A DNA stretch of 64,000 nt, taken from Serinus canaria (taxonomy: Eukaryota > Chordata > Aves > Passeriformes > Fringillidae). The stretch is taken from positions 12,465,764-12,529,763 of the forward strand of contig NC_066313.1 of NCBI RefSeq assembly GCF_022539315.1. Reading direction: 5' to 3'. The translations under genes were made by a program, and so were the position numbers. How positions within the stretch are numbered: the first letter of the stretch is position 1; the number at the start of each line of letters is the position of its first letter. The notes below the pieces were generated by a model, which did no database searches, was not told where the DNA came from, and saw nothing but the letters and a program-made list of their open reading frames with translations. Positions 22,893 through 33,195 of the stretch are shown one piece after another.

Positions 22893-25042
22893 CATTTCTA
22901 TCTCCATACAGGCTTCACAGTCAGAAAGCCAGTCAGGGCCAAAACAGCATGCATCAGTAAAGTCAGCATTTCTCAGGAAAGAAAATATAGGAGAAACATT
23001 AAGTAAAAAGAAAATAATTAAAAACCAACAAACTACCAAACCAAACCAAACTAATAAAAAACCCAAACCAAACAAACTCAAACTCAGCCAAAAAACAACC
23101 TCACAAAAATGATAGCATTTCCTTTTCCATTGTCTAGCGCTGCAGTACAGGAATAACAACTGAAATATTTTCAGACAAGAGGCATTTTGTTCCAACTAGA
23201 TTAACTACTAGGTCAAACACTGCAAGGGGGACAGGCAAGGAGCAAGAGCTCCTCCTAAACACTGCTGTGAAAAGCTCATGGTTCCAAAGGTTCTCCATGA
23301 TGTTTGGATTGTTGAAAAATGCATATCAAGAAAAATCTGCAGAAATACATATTAATTTTGACATCTAATACTACTGCAAGAGGGAAAAACTTAAAAAAAT
23401 ACTTCATCAAGATGGAAAAATTTTGACAAATATGGTAGTTTTAGATATGATTTTACCTAAAATATTTGGTTTAGCCATTTATTTAAATTGTATTCTAAAA
23501 CTGGCAAAAGTCAATGCTTGATATTTTAATTTGTCTCTTTCTTCCTCTAGCTTTCAATCCACATAGCATTTTGGAAAGGCATAAAAGCATATTTTTGAGC
23601 AAAGATTGACTTCTAATGTTTCTTTCCTTTTTAAATAATAATTTTTAAAAAGATTATGATTTAATTAGGTAAGATTGAGCCCTTATTTTTGCCTCTGAAT
23701 GCTATTGCAGCAAATTAACTGAAGAAACAAGATTTTTTGGAAATAAAACCAAAACAGCAATTTCTGGTGCATCAGTTTCTACAGTAAAGAAGCTGATAGA
23801 AGAATATACAGTTTTATTTTCTTTTTAAAAAGTGGTTTTGGAATTATTCAGTTATTTTTTTTCTGTGTCTTTAGGATGTTTTACAAGCTCGTGAAAGGCT
23901 GACAAAACATTGTGGAAAGGATTCCTTTGAATCCCTTTTGATGAATGCTTGTTTTAATACCTATTAACTGAGCAATAAATGGGAGCTTTTTCTCTTGCAC
24001 AATCGTTGCTGGGAGCTTGCAGGAGTCTGTGCTCTATATTTTTAACTACCATTTAATTAATTATATACAATTATTGTTCCAAAATTCCTCTTAAACTAGC
24101 GGAAGACTATTTGTGCCTCAATCATCATGTTCATCGAGTTGTCCTTTGTGTAAATTCACCCTGTAAATATCAGTTTAGAATCAATTTCTTTGATTCTGTT
24201 TTGAAAGATTTCAGGAGTAAGGAAACAAACAGTGCCACTTAGCTCTAGGCAACGATGTCAACTTCTGTGGGAACCAATTATAGCTAATTACAGTCTGACT
24301 AACCTTCTGTGCCATTAAAATTCTTGTAGACTCTCCCCAGCTCCTGCTCTTCTCTAGATCTTTTTCTAATAATGTATCTGCTTTGGGAGAGTTTGCTCTT
24401 TTGGTTTGGTTTGTGGTTTGTTTTGGTTTATTTATTTTTATTTTTACTTGGAATATCATATTAAAAAGAAGAAAACAGAGATTAAAGAAATGAAGGAGAT
24501 CCAAAACAGATCCAGTACCAAGAGTCTGCCAGAGACCTCTCAGCAGGAGCCAAGTAGTTTCACTAGTTTTAAGGCATTCAAATCAACATTTACTTCAGTA
24601 GCTGATTTTCTTGAAGTGACAATCAAAACCCACAGAAATAAAACCTTCCACACTGTGAAAAGGTTCTGGAGTAATATTGCCTTGGAGCAACTCTGATCCC
24701 TTCTGGGATACTAAACACAGCACAACTGTGGTTCCCCAGCAACTAGCAAGAAGCAATTTTTTCCAGGAAAAGGATAAAACCAAAAAACACCAAAAAAGAG
24801 AGATGTAAACACATTCCTGGAATGCACTAGGAACTGAGCTGTTGCAAAAGCATTTAGATAGATGAAGGTGCTAGAAATTTCAATTATGAGGATCTGGGAA
24901 ACATCTAGGAATATGATGGTGAAAAGGAGCTTGGGACAGACTGATTGAGAATGAGAACCTAGAATAAATATAAGGAAGAAAATAAAGAAATAAAGGAGAA
25001 GGAAAGGAAGGGTAGGAAGGAGAGAGAAGGAGGAGAGAAAAA
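22893..25042. other. Unique sequence, no recognised gene
   Basis: An A/C-rich low-complexity patch (AAACCAAACCAAACTAAT-like) lies at about 23020-23095, and a T/G-rich patch at about 24400-24450. The open block at 24406-24696 + has no recognisable domain. Purine-rich sequence begins near 24960 and leads into the GGAA array. Confidence 0.4.
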
Positions 25043-25272
25043 GGGGAGGAAGGAAGGAAGGAAGGAAGGAAGGAAGGAAGTGGCGGAAGGAAGGAAGTGG
25101 CGGAAGGAAGGAAGTGGCGCGGAAGGAAGTGGCGGAAGTGGCGGAAGTGGCGGAAGTGGCGGAAGTGGCGGAAGTGGCGGAAGTGGCGGAAGTGGCGGAA
25201 GGAAGGAAGGAAGGAAGGAAGGAAGGACGGAAGGAAGGAAGGAAGGAAGGAAGGAAGGAAGGAAGGAAGGAA
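25043..25272 (+). repeat. GGAA microsatellite with an embedded GGAAGTGGC minisatellite
   Basis: GGAA units (25046-25080) are followed by alternating GGAA and GGAAGTGGC blocks, then seven or so head-to-tail GGAAGTGGC 9-mers (about 25128-25198), then GGAA again to about 25271 with one GGAC variant. The 9-mer is a GGAA unit plus GTGGC, so it probably arose inside the tetranucleotide array and expanded. The plus strand is all purine except the GTGGC inserts and the GGAC variant. Open frames across it (Gly-Ser-Gly and Arg-Lys-Trp repeats) are artefacts. Confidence 0.97.
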
Positions 25273-26094
25273 ACTATGTCATCATTATAAGGTCATAATA
25301 AAACAAATAATGATAAGTAATTATTTAATCTTATTTGTGAGTATTTGAATTCGCTCAAAAACTAGACAGATGCACATAAAACACTAAGTTTATGATGCAG
25401 AGAATTTGCACAAACCTATAGGACAAAAATCAGTTTGCTCAAAGCCCAAAGAAAGATACAAATGGAAAGAAGTGTGGAACATTTTTCATTGGATAAATCT
25501 TACCTAATATTAGCTATCAGAGATGAAAAGGTCTGATGAGAGCTGGATGGGAAATCAGCTCTGCTCACATTTCTTACAAAGAGACATTTATCTTTTTCTC
25601 CTAGCTGCAGAAGGAGCCCAGATGACCAAAAACTATAGATTAAACAGATTTATGGTTGAAGTATCTATGAATACCACAAATTAGGTCTTATTAAAAGCAT
25701 TGTCTACAATTATTTAACTAATTAAAGAAAGGCTTTTTAAAGGAAGACAAAAGGCATCTTCTCCTGCTCAGTGATGGCAGCTGTTGATTCCAAGGAGACA
25801 GAACTGATTAAAGCCTTTTCTTTCCAGGTTCATTGTCATCAGACACTTAAAAGAATACATTGCAATGGCACAGAATAAGATTTTTCTTTCAATAGAAGTA
25901 GAGGGTATTAAAGAGTAGGTAAGACATATGTTTTCAAGTTGGCTGGGTGTGATGAAATTCACTATATCACAGTCTGAGGATTGGCTGGAGTAATCCCAAA
26001 ACCATTTGTATTTGTTTTGCGGAGATTACAGGAACCAGGCAAAGGCAGAATTGTAAAGTTAGTCCCCACTATCATAGTGTGAGGGTAAGAAAAG
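25273..26094. other. Unique AT-rich sequence
   Basis: No gene or repeat family was recognised. It ends in A/G-rich sequence at about 26085-26120, just before the ancient LINE relic. Confidence 0.4.
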
Positions 26095-27020
26095 GGAAAA
26101 AAAGGGCAAAAAGGGAAATTATTGTCCAGTCAGCTTTATTTCTATTAGCAGAAAAATGCTGGAACAATCCCAGTGCTCTAAAACCAACTAGAAGATAATC
26201 AGGAGATCAATATTGTCCAGTATGGATTTATTAGAATCTAGGCTTGTCAAGACAATCTAATTACTTTTACAGCAGGTAAATTGGCCTTGGGGTTGCAGAG
26301 AATTTGAAACACTTTGGCATTGCTAAACTTCTAACATTTTCTCAGGTAACATGCTAGGGAAACATGGTAAAGACACAACCTCTGCTGAATGTCATACTGT
26401 TTAGAAAATTAGCATTAAATAGTGATATTTTCCCAGTCAAATAAAAATCTGTTTGAGTGCAGTTCTATACTGATTCCAATTTAAATTTTTATTTTGATGT
26501 TTTTGTAATTTTGATAAGAAGTGAAGACTGGGCATGAAATTTACAACTGACAACAGGCTGAGAGTATTTACAAGCATGACAGAGGCCAGGCTTAGAATGT
26601 AACATGATCACAGCCAACTGAAGAAACAATTTAGAGAGCGAAAATGCACTTCAATAGGATAAATGACAAGCTCCACAGTCAGCAGAAATAATCAGCTGCC
26701 ATAAATACAAGACAAGAAAGAGATGATTAGACATCATTGGTACTGAAAAGAACCCAGTGTCACAGTGGGTGAATCAACAGTGTCACACAATTACCTTAAA
26801 TAGAAACACTTTCTCGAATGCCTAGACTGAATTGATGGCCATAAGGTTGGTGACATGCTGGTGGATTCTATTCAGCACCAGTTTGAACTCTGTCAAGAGG
26901 AATTTGCCACAGTTCATGAAGGATGTAACCCAGGTGAACAGAGCTCACTGAGGAATATTGAACCTTATTAGACCTACAAAGAACTGACATAGGAAGGCAA
27001 GCTTAAAAGGAGACAGAGAG
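26095..27020 (+). mobile_element. Ancient CR1/L3-like LINE, ORF2 relic
   Basis: A plus-strand reading near 26120-26170 gives NYCPVSFISISRKMLEQ, the conserved reverse-transcriptase motif written N-Y-R-P-V-S-L-T-S in intact CR1. A QYGF segment follows near 26215. Further along, 'CAGTGTCACAGTGGGTGAATC', 'TATTCAGCACCAGTTTGAAC' and 'CCACAGTTCATGAAGGATG' match, in order, the ORF2 C-terminal region of old CR1/L3-type elements. Stops and indels are frequent, so it is long dead and more diverged than the other CR1s here. Confidence 0.6.
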
Positions 27021-30000
27021 AGCATGCACTAATAATTAAATGTATAATAAAAGTGTTGTGAAAATAGAGTGGAAAGAAAACCTTTCCTTGGTAAAGACTA
27101 GGTAGATCCTTTTGGGTAGATCAGCCTATGTGGGCATCACATCTAGAGCTATTTTGTCTATATTACTAGTGCAAACTTTTTTCAGTACTAAGCACAGGAA
27201 TGCATTTCTGAGAAGGTTATAGAATGTTTTTATTCAAAGCTGAAGAAGTAACTGTCAGGAATGGCAGAATTATAGTTGATCTTGCCTTTCAATAACAGGT
27301 GATTCCTGATGTTGAAGCATTTCCTTTAATTTTATCTATGAGGCTTGCAAAAGAGTCAATTTATTTCTATGCTTGCTTTTTGCTGATCCAAGGGCATATC
27401 TTCATCTGCTTATCACTTGATTTTGTGGTTTATTTGGAGAATTCTTTATGATATACTCAGTAGAATATTTTATAGATAATTGTCCCTTTTATTTGAAAGC
27501 TGTATAGCTAAGAAGATATTTTTAATGGTTTTATGAAAATGAATGAAGGAAACAAGCTGATATATATTAAACACGGTATTGTTAAATTGTCTTTTCAGAG
27601 TCTACATTAGGGAAGTTTGAAAATTACTATGCAATAGTTTAAATACATACCTTTATGTATTTTAATGTCTGGTCTTAATGTTTCAATTCATTGGTTAAAA
27701 CTAGTGAAAAATAAAACAGAACAGTAGTCTTTGAAGCTTATCATGAATTTCAGAGGTAGATAGAGAAAATAGCTCATTATATTTGGCCTCATAATGTTTA
27801 ATAAACCTCTACTTTTGATGTCAGATTTCTGCATGTAGATTTTTTTATTCATCTGTAACATTCTGTTATCAGCTCTGCAGGTAATTCAAATTCCTGCAGA
27901 AGGAAGTATACCCACTGTTATAAAAGACTTTTCAATGGAAGCCTAGGATAGACCTCCTTCATTAAGAAAAAAAAAGTATCCGTTTACTGGCAATAATTCT
28001 TTTGATGTATAAATATAATAAAGAGGCAGAAGACATTCAATACAACTAAAAAAAAGAGGTATATAGCAAAACCATCCATGACTGGAATTGCTTTGAGGTG
28101 TTCTTCACAACTCTCAGTATTAATACACCATTCTCAAGGCTTAATAAGCATCTTTCACTGTTAAACCACAACAGTTAGCAGAAAGGTGTGCAAAACCATC
28201 ATTCTTTTTTTTATAAATGGAAAAAAACTGAAAAGGATGGCGTGAAGAGACAGAAATCAGCAGCAAGGCAAGTATATCGTTGCTTAAAGCATCCTTTAAA
28301 ATTGTTTATTTAAAATAAATGTTTTTCCTACAAACATTTCACTTTCATTTGCCTCACTTCATAATCTTGCAAGCTCACATTCAGCCACTGAGCAAGTGCT
28401 AATTGTAATCTGGAAATGTGCTATAAATATGCAACAGTCTTCTCTCTGAAGGACTGGGGATAAATACTGTGTTGTTGTTTCTTCTGAAAATGAATACAAA
28501 GCGTTGTTCTTATTATTTGATTTAGGAATGTGTGGACATATTTTTAGCTGTTTGCTCTACAGAGGTCTGTTTGAGAACTCTATTTTAGTTTTTTCTATAA
28601 TAATTTTCTATTTAGCTTCAAAATGGCAAGCAGGAATAATTTGTAATAATTTGAATAATTTTGCTTAGCAAAGTGGGAAAAAAAGTCTTTGTCAGTAAAC
28701 TAAAGCAAATAACTCAGTTCTCTCTATACTTGAATAGCAGGAAGCTTAACTAGAGATCTGATCAGTTCAGCTCCTACTTCCTTGAAGAATTGTGACCCAT
28801 CAAATCAGCCTTGATGGGTCAGTGCTGAGCAGCCATTGCTTGTCTCTGCCTCGTGCAGCTATTAAAGAAAGAAAACAACTGCCTCGACAGGGCTCCTTCC
28901 AAATGAAGTCTCTGCAGATTGTACAGTGGTGAGATGAGCACGTTTCCCCACTGCTTCACAGAAGCTGAAATGATTGCAGCAAGCCCAAGTAATGTCTGCA
29001 GGGGTATTTTTTAGAGAGTATTTCAAAATCAAAACCTGTGCCTACTGAGTGACTTATAAAAACAAAAATCCATTTCAAGGAAGGGACAAACTGCTGTGTG
29101 TTCCCCACAGGCTAATTCTTGAAATGGGCTTTTGAAATTCTTTTGCATTTGAAATGAATGACAGTCATTCACCTGTTTGTTTAGTCTGAGGTTCACATTC
29201 AGAGAAGTGGATAAGTGCCTTTGAATGAAGTGCTCCAAAAAGTGCCCTTAAAGAGCCTCTAAGGATGTAAAATCTTGGGGCATGAGTCCCTACTAGCAGA
29301 ATATTATAGTTTATGCAGTGAATGTGTCAAGCCAATTCTCAGCACAAAACTGACTCCTCTTTTCCCAGACTACATCAGCCCACATGTTCTGTACCCAATA
29401 ATTTAGCACATGCATTGTGACACATGTTAACACGCTGCAGCAGCAACAGATAGTTTGGTTTTCTCCCTAAAAAGCACATTTGAAAGAGAACCTTTTTATT
29501 TGTACTTTGTGTGTGGAGTTATGGATGGGATGAAAATTTATCCTGAATGGCTTCAACTGCTTGAATTGAATTTTGATTAGAATATGGAATTAATCTCCTA
29601 TATGTGAAAAGGAAATGAAAAAAAATAGTGACAAAACTTCTGATATTAATCATGGGAAGGGCATTCAGATTATGGCCAGGGAACACGAAAGTGTTCATTG
29701 CTAGAAATGTACATTACAGATGTCTCAAAGTGATTTTTAATACAAAACCTTTTTAAAGGGTTCAGTTGCATTTGAATTCCAAGCAGAACACATTTTTTAC
29801 TTTATCTCATACTTTGGCTGCTATTTGCAATAACCAGAATTAAGTGTATGATTGTAGAAATGTCTTTGAAACAGATTTTTCACTGGTCAAATATCGCATC
29901 ACTCAGAGGTTACATTTTAATTAAGAGTATTTAGACTTTATCATAAGTCTGTGCATTCACCTATAAGTAAGATAAAATTGTGTCAATAGAATTATGTGGC

Positions 30001-30959
30001 TTCTTAAAATGAAGGACTAAAAGATATCATGATAGGTTTTAATATTTCTGGTATTTAAACATAATAATTCATAAAACAATTGTCCCCTGGTGTGTGATTA
30101 GGGCAAGTTTTGAGAGTTAAAATTATATTTTTCCTGAAACAGAAGCGATATAATTTAAGAGTTCTATCACCAGTAATTTGATTTGCTCTTCATTATAATA
30201 AAAGTAATAATAACAAATTCAATTGCTATTAATGGAAATGTCATATGCACTTTCGTAAAGGTTTTATTGTAATTCAGTATTAATCAGTGTATCATTAAAA
30301 TAAAGTGTTATCATCTAATTTGTATTTATTCAAGCATAAAAAAAATCTATTATGATGTACTGCACAAATACAATCTGTTGTTTAATGAAAAATGAATTTG
30401 CTATATACCTAGGTATTTTTCTTACATTATAGTGGAGAAACATTGTACTAAAATGTTCTAATTTACATCATATACACCCAACAATATTGCAGTGGCAAGG
30501 TTAAATTTCATCAGTTCATTCCTATTAAATCACCTCTTTAAAATCTTCAAGGTTAAAGCATGTTGAAATACCTTTCAGGACTATGGTGCATCCCATCCAT
30601 AATAAAGGAGCACTTTTATTTGAACAAGTTATCTTTATTAACACAGATAGTTGACTAAAATACAGGTTGATACAGCAGCTTCCAACCTGTATGAGAGGTA
30701 GATTTCTCTATTTCCATAATTAATAATATAAGTTTTTCTTACCTATATTTTACATTCTTAGCTGCAGAGAGGACTTTGAAACTGCAAAAAAAGGCCCATG
30801 AATTTAATTTTGTCATTTTTGTAAAGTATCGTTGTGTCTCTGTGGTGAGCCATTTAAGGGAGAGGGAAACCACAAGGTAATTTCAAATGTTTTCAAATGT
30901 TTAAATTCTATACTTCTTTCATTCAGTGAAGACTGAATCAAAGCTCAACTGTTATATTC
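27021..30959. other. AT-rich unique sequence, candidate conserved noncoding DNA
   Basis: No gene, LINE or LTR was recognised over almost 4 kb, which is unusually free of repeats for this window. AT-rich, non-repetitive segments with many TAAT/ATTA cores occur at about 28290-28520 and 30110-30430. This composition is typical of homeodomain-bound enhancers but does not prove any. Confidence 0.4.
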
Positions 30960-31160
30960 CCATATTTCTTCCCTGGGAGGGTGGTGAGGCCCTGGCACAG
31001 GTTGCCCAGAGAAGCTGCAGCTGCCCCATCCCTGGAAGTGTTCAAGGCCAGGCTGGGTGGAGCTCAGAGCAAGCTGGTGTCCCTGTCCATGGCAGTGGGG
31101 TTGGAATGAGATGATCTTTAATGTCCATTCTATTTTGAACCACCCCTTGATTCTCTGAGG
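30960..31160 (+). mobile_element. CR1 LINE 3' UTR
   Basis: Well-preserved blocks run in canonical order: 'TTCTTCCCTGGGAGGGTGG', 'GAGGCCCTGGCACAGGTTGC', 'CCCAGAGAAGCTGCAGCTGC', 'CCCATCCCTGGAAGTGTTC', 'AAGGCCAGGCTGGGTGG', 'GGGGTTGGAATGAGATGATC', then a decayed CATTCTATTTTGAACC...TTGATTCTCTGAG tail. It is 5'-truncated just upstream of the left edge. It is one of the less diverged copies in the window. The short open frame across it is not a gene. Confidence 0.9.
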
Positions 31161-31834
31161 TTACCTCTAAAAAATTATAACATTCAGGATTATGTAGCCT
31201 TCTGAATTATTTTGGATTTTTGAGGAATCTGACTTCTGCAAAAGATCCAGAACTTGGGGTTAAGCTACTCCCATCAGTGTAAGGTCTGGGTAGAGTTTGG
31301 CTCTCTAAAATGGACCAGAAAGAAACCAAAAGAAACAGAAGCAGGGACCTAGAGCTAGGGAAAAATAAAAAAGCCAAGGAAGACATATGTTGACAGACAA
31401 CAAAAGAGCACATTTGTACCTTATGGCTTTAGGCTCTGTTACATTTTCCCAGTCCCAGTCAAGAAAAGCTTTTACTTAATAGCCATTTGTCAGACTCATT
31501 TAAGATGCAAAAGCACTTCTTGACAAAGAGGTGTGTCTCACATCTTTTTCTAAATTATTCCAATTCCATCTACAAGCCAATAAAACTTCAATACTTGTCT
31601 GAAAATTTATTCACTTTGAAAATGGCTGATGAAATATTGCCTCAGATCAGCGAGAAACCAGGATTCTTATAAGAATAGTGACAATGCTGCTTCTGAAACC
31701 CTTCAAGCCATATATCCATTTCAGTAATGTCTCCTACATTATATTTGCCAGATTTTTGTAAAAGCAGAAGGCATGCCCAGAAGAATCATTTGGTAAGAGT
31801 GAGCATAAAAGATGACATCTTGAATTTAGGGGTT

Positions 31835-32062
31835 TCAGGGGACCTCTGAAGGTTATTTTCTCCTACCTTCTTCAAAGCTGGATCAGCTACAAACTGAGAG
31901 CAGGTTGCTCTAGGTCATTTTGTCCAGCTGAATCCCTACTGTCCCATGACAGGGACCTCACAGTATTTCTGGGTATTCTGTGCCTCACAGAGAAAAAAAC
32001 ATATCCACATACTTGGAATTTCCCATGTTCAGCTTGTGCCTCTCTGCTCTTATGAGCCTGCA
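31835..32062 (-). mobile_element. CR1 LINE 3' fragment
   Basis: 'GACCTCTGAAGGTTATTTTC' and 'GAGCAGGTTGCTCTAGGTC' are diverged versions of the antisense CR1 3' UTR, followed by 'TTGTCCAGCTGAATCCC' and 'TATTCTGTGCCTCACAG'. It ends where the next, separate CR1 begins. Confidence 0.65.
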
Positions 32063-32079
32063 TGAACCTCAGGAGTCAC

Positions 32080-32480
32080 AGAAGCCCAGAATCATTTAGA
32101 CTGGAAAAGATCTCCGAGAGAGCGAGTCCAGCCTTTGACTGGTCACCACTTTGTCAAGTAGACCAGAGAATTAAGTGCCCTGTCCAGGCTTTTCTTTAAC
32201 ACCTCCAGGGATGCTTACTCTACCACATGCCTGGGCAGCCCAGTCCAATATCTAACAACCCCTTCTGTGAAGAAGTTCCTCCTGATTCCAGCCTGAACCT
32301 CCTCTGCTGCAGTTTGAGGCCATGCCCTCTTATCCTGTCACAACTTCCCTGGGAGTAGAGACCAATCCCCACCTAGCTACCCACTCCTTTCAGGGAGCTG
32401 TAAAGAGTAAGAAAATCTCCCCAGAGCCTCCTTTTCCCCAGGATAAACACCTCCAGCTCCCTCAGCCACTTATCAGAGCA
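32080..32480 (-). mobile_element. CR1 LINE 3' portion
   Basis: The left edge 'CAGAATCATTTAGACTGG' is the antisense of the CR1 3' tail. After it come 'AAGATCTCCGAGAGAGCGAG', 'CTCTACCACATGCCTGGGC', 'GAAGAAGTTCCTCCTGATTCC', 'GAACCTCCTCTGCTGCAG' and 'AGCTCCCTCAGCCACTTATC', all standard. It is a 5'-truncated insertion of about 400 bp, in the same orientation as its neighbours. Confidence 0.88.
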
Positions 32481-32804
32481 CTTATTGTCTAAATACTGTT
32501 TCATTTTTCTCAGTGTTTCTGACTTCATCTTTGCTATAACAACACACAACCCATCAGGCAGTGAAGCCAGCAGTAAGCTCCCTCTAAGTCATCTCTGCCC
32601 TCATCTGAACAAGTCCTGCTGTCCCTTTTACCATGGGTAACACTTCATTCTCCTGGGCTCTGCCTAAGAGCAGGTATGAGGGAGCCTGAGCGCAAACCCT
32701 GACTCTAAAGTGGAAGTTAAAAGACACCTTGAACTTTTCAGTTCCTTCATTTTTTGGTACACAAACACATTTGCTGCCAACAGACCCAAAGAAATGTATT
32801 TTGT
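32481..32804. other. Spacer between two CR1 insertions
   Basis: This is unique-looking sequence with no recognised feature. It may include the decayed 5' extension of the CR1 on its left. Confidence 0.35.
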
Positions 32805-33195
32805 GTCATAGAATCATAGAATGGTTTGGGTTGGAAGAGACCTTGAAGATATCTCATTCCAACCCCCTGCCATGGGCAGGGACACATCCTACCAGACCAG
32901 CTGGCTCAGAGCCCCATCCAACGTTGCCTTGGACACTTCCAGGGATGGGGCATCCACAGCTTCTCTGGGTAACCTGTGCCAGGGCCTCACCACCACCATG
33001 GTAAAGAATTTCTTCCTAATATCTAAGCTATACCTTCTTTCTGTCAGTTTGAAGCCATTCCTTCTGGTCCTGCCACTCCAGGCTCTTGTAAAGGGACTGA
33101 AAGGCTGCAATTAGGTCATCCTGAGGCCTTCCCTTTTCCAGACTCAACAACTCCAATTTTCTCAACTTGATAATAGGAGAGGTGCTCATGCCCAG
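32805..33195 (-). mobile_element. CR1 LINE 3' portion with ORF2 C-terminus
   Basis: The left edge has the clean antisense CR1 tail (ATAGAATCATAGAATGG), then 'TTTGGGTTGGAAGAGACC' and 'CCCCCTGCCATGGGCAGGG'. On the minus strand, 32889-33110 stays open and reads as the C-terminal end of CR1 ORF2, including RKKFF, WHRLPREAVDAPSLEV and TLDGALSQLV. Intact CR1 is about 4.5 kb, so only the last 390 bp or so is present. It is the best-preserved CR1 in the window. Confidence 0.93.

Noticed and set aside
22505..22960. 151-codon open frame, the longest in the window
   Set aside because: It is the CTAT/TATATC microsatellite read in frame (Ser-Ile-Tyr-Leu repeats).
25080..25348. Gly-Ser-Gly and Arg-Lys-Trp repeat frames
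   Set aside because: They are translations of the GGAAGTGGC/GGAA array with no independent coding signal.
32889..33110. 73-codon minus-strand frame as a host gene
   Set aside because: The residues match the C-terminus of CR1 ORF2 and the DNA carries the CR1 tail, so it is a LINE remnant.
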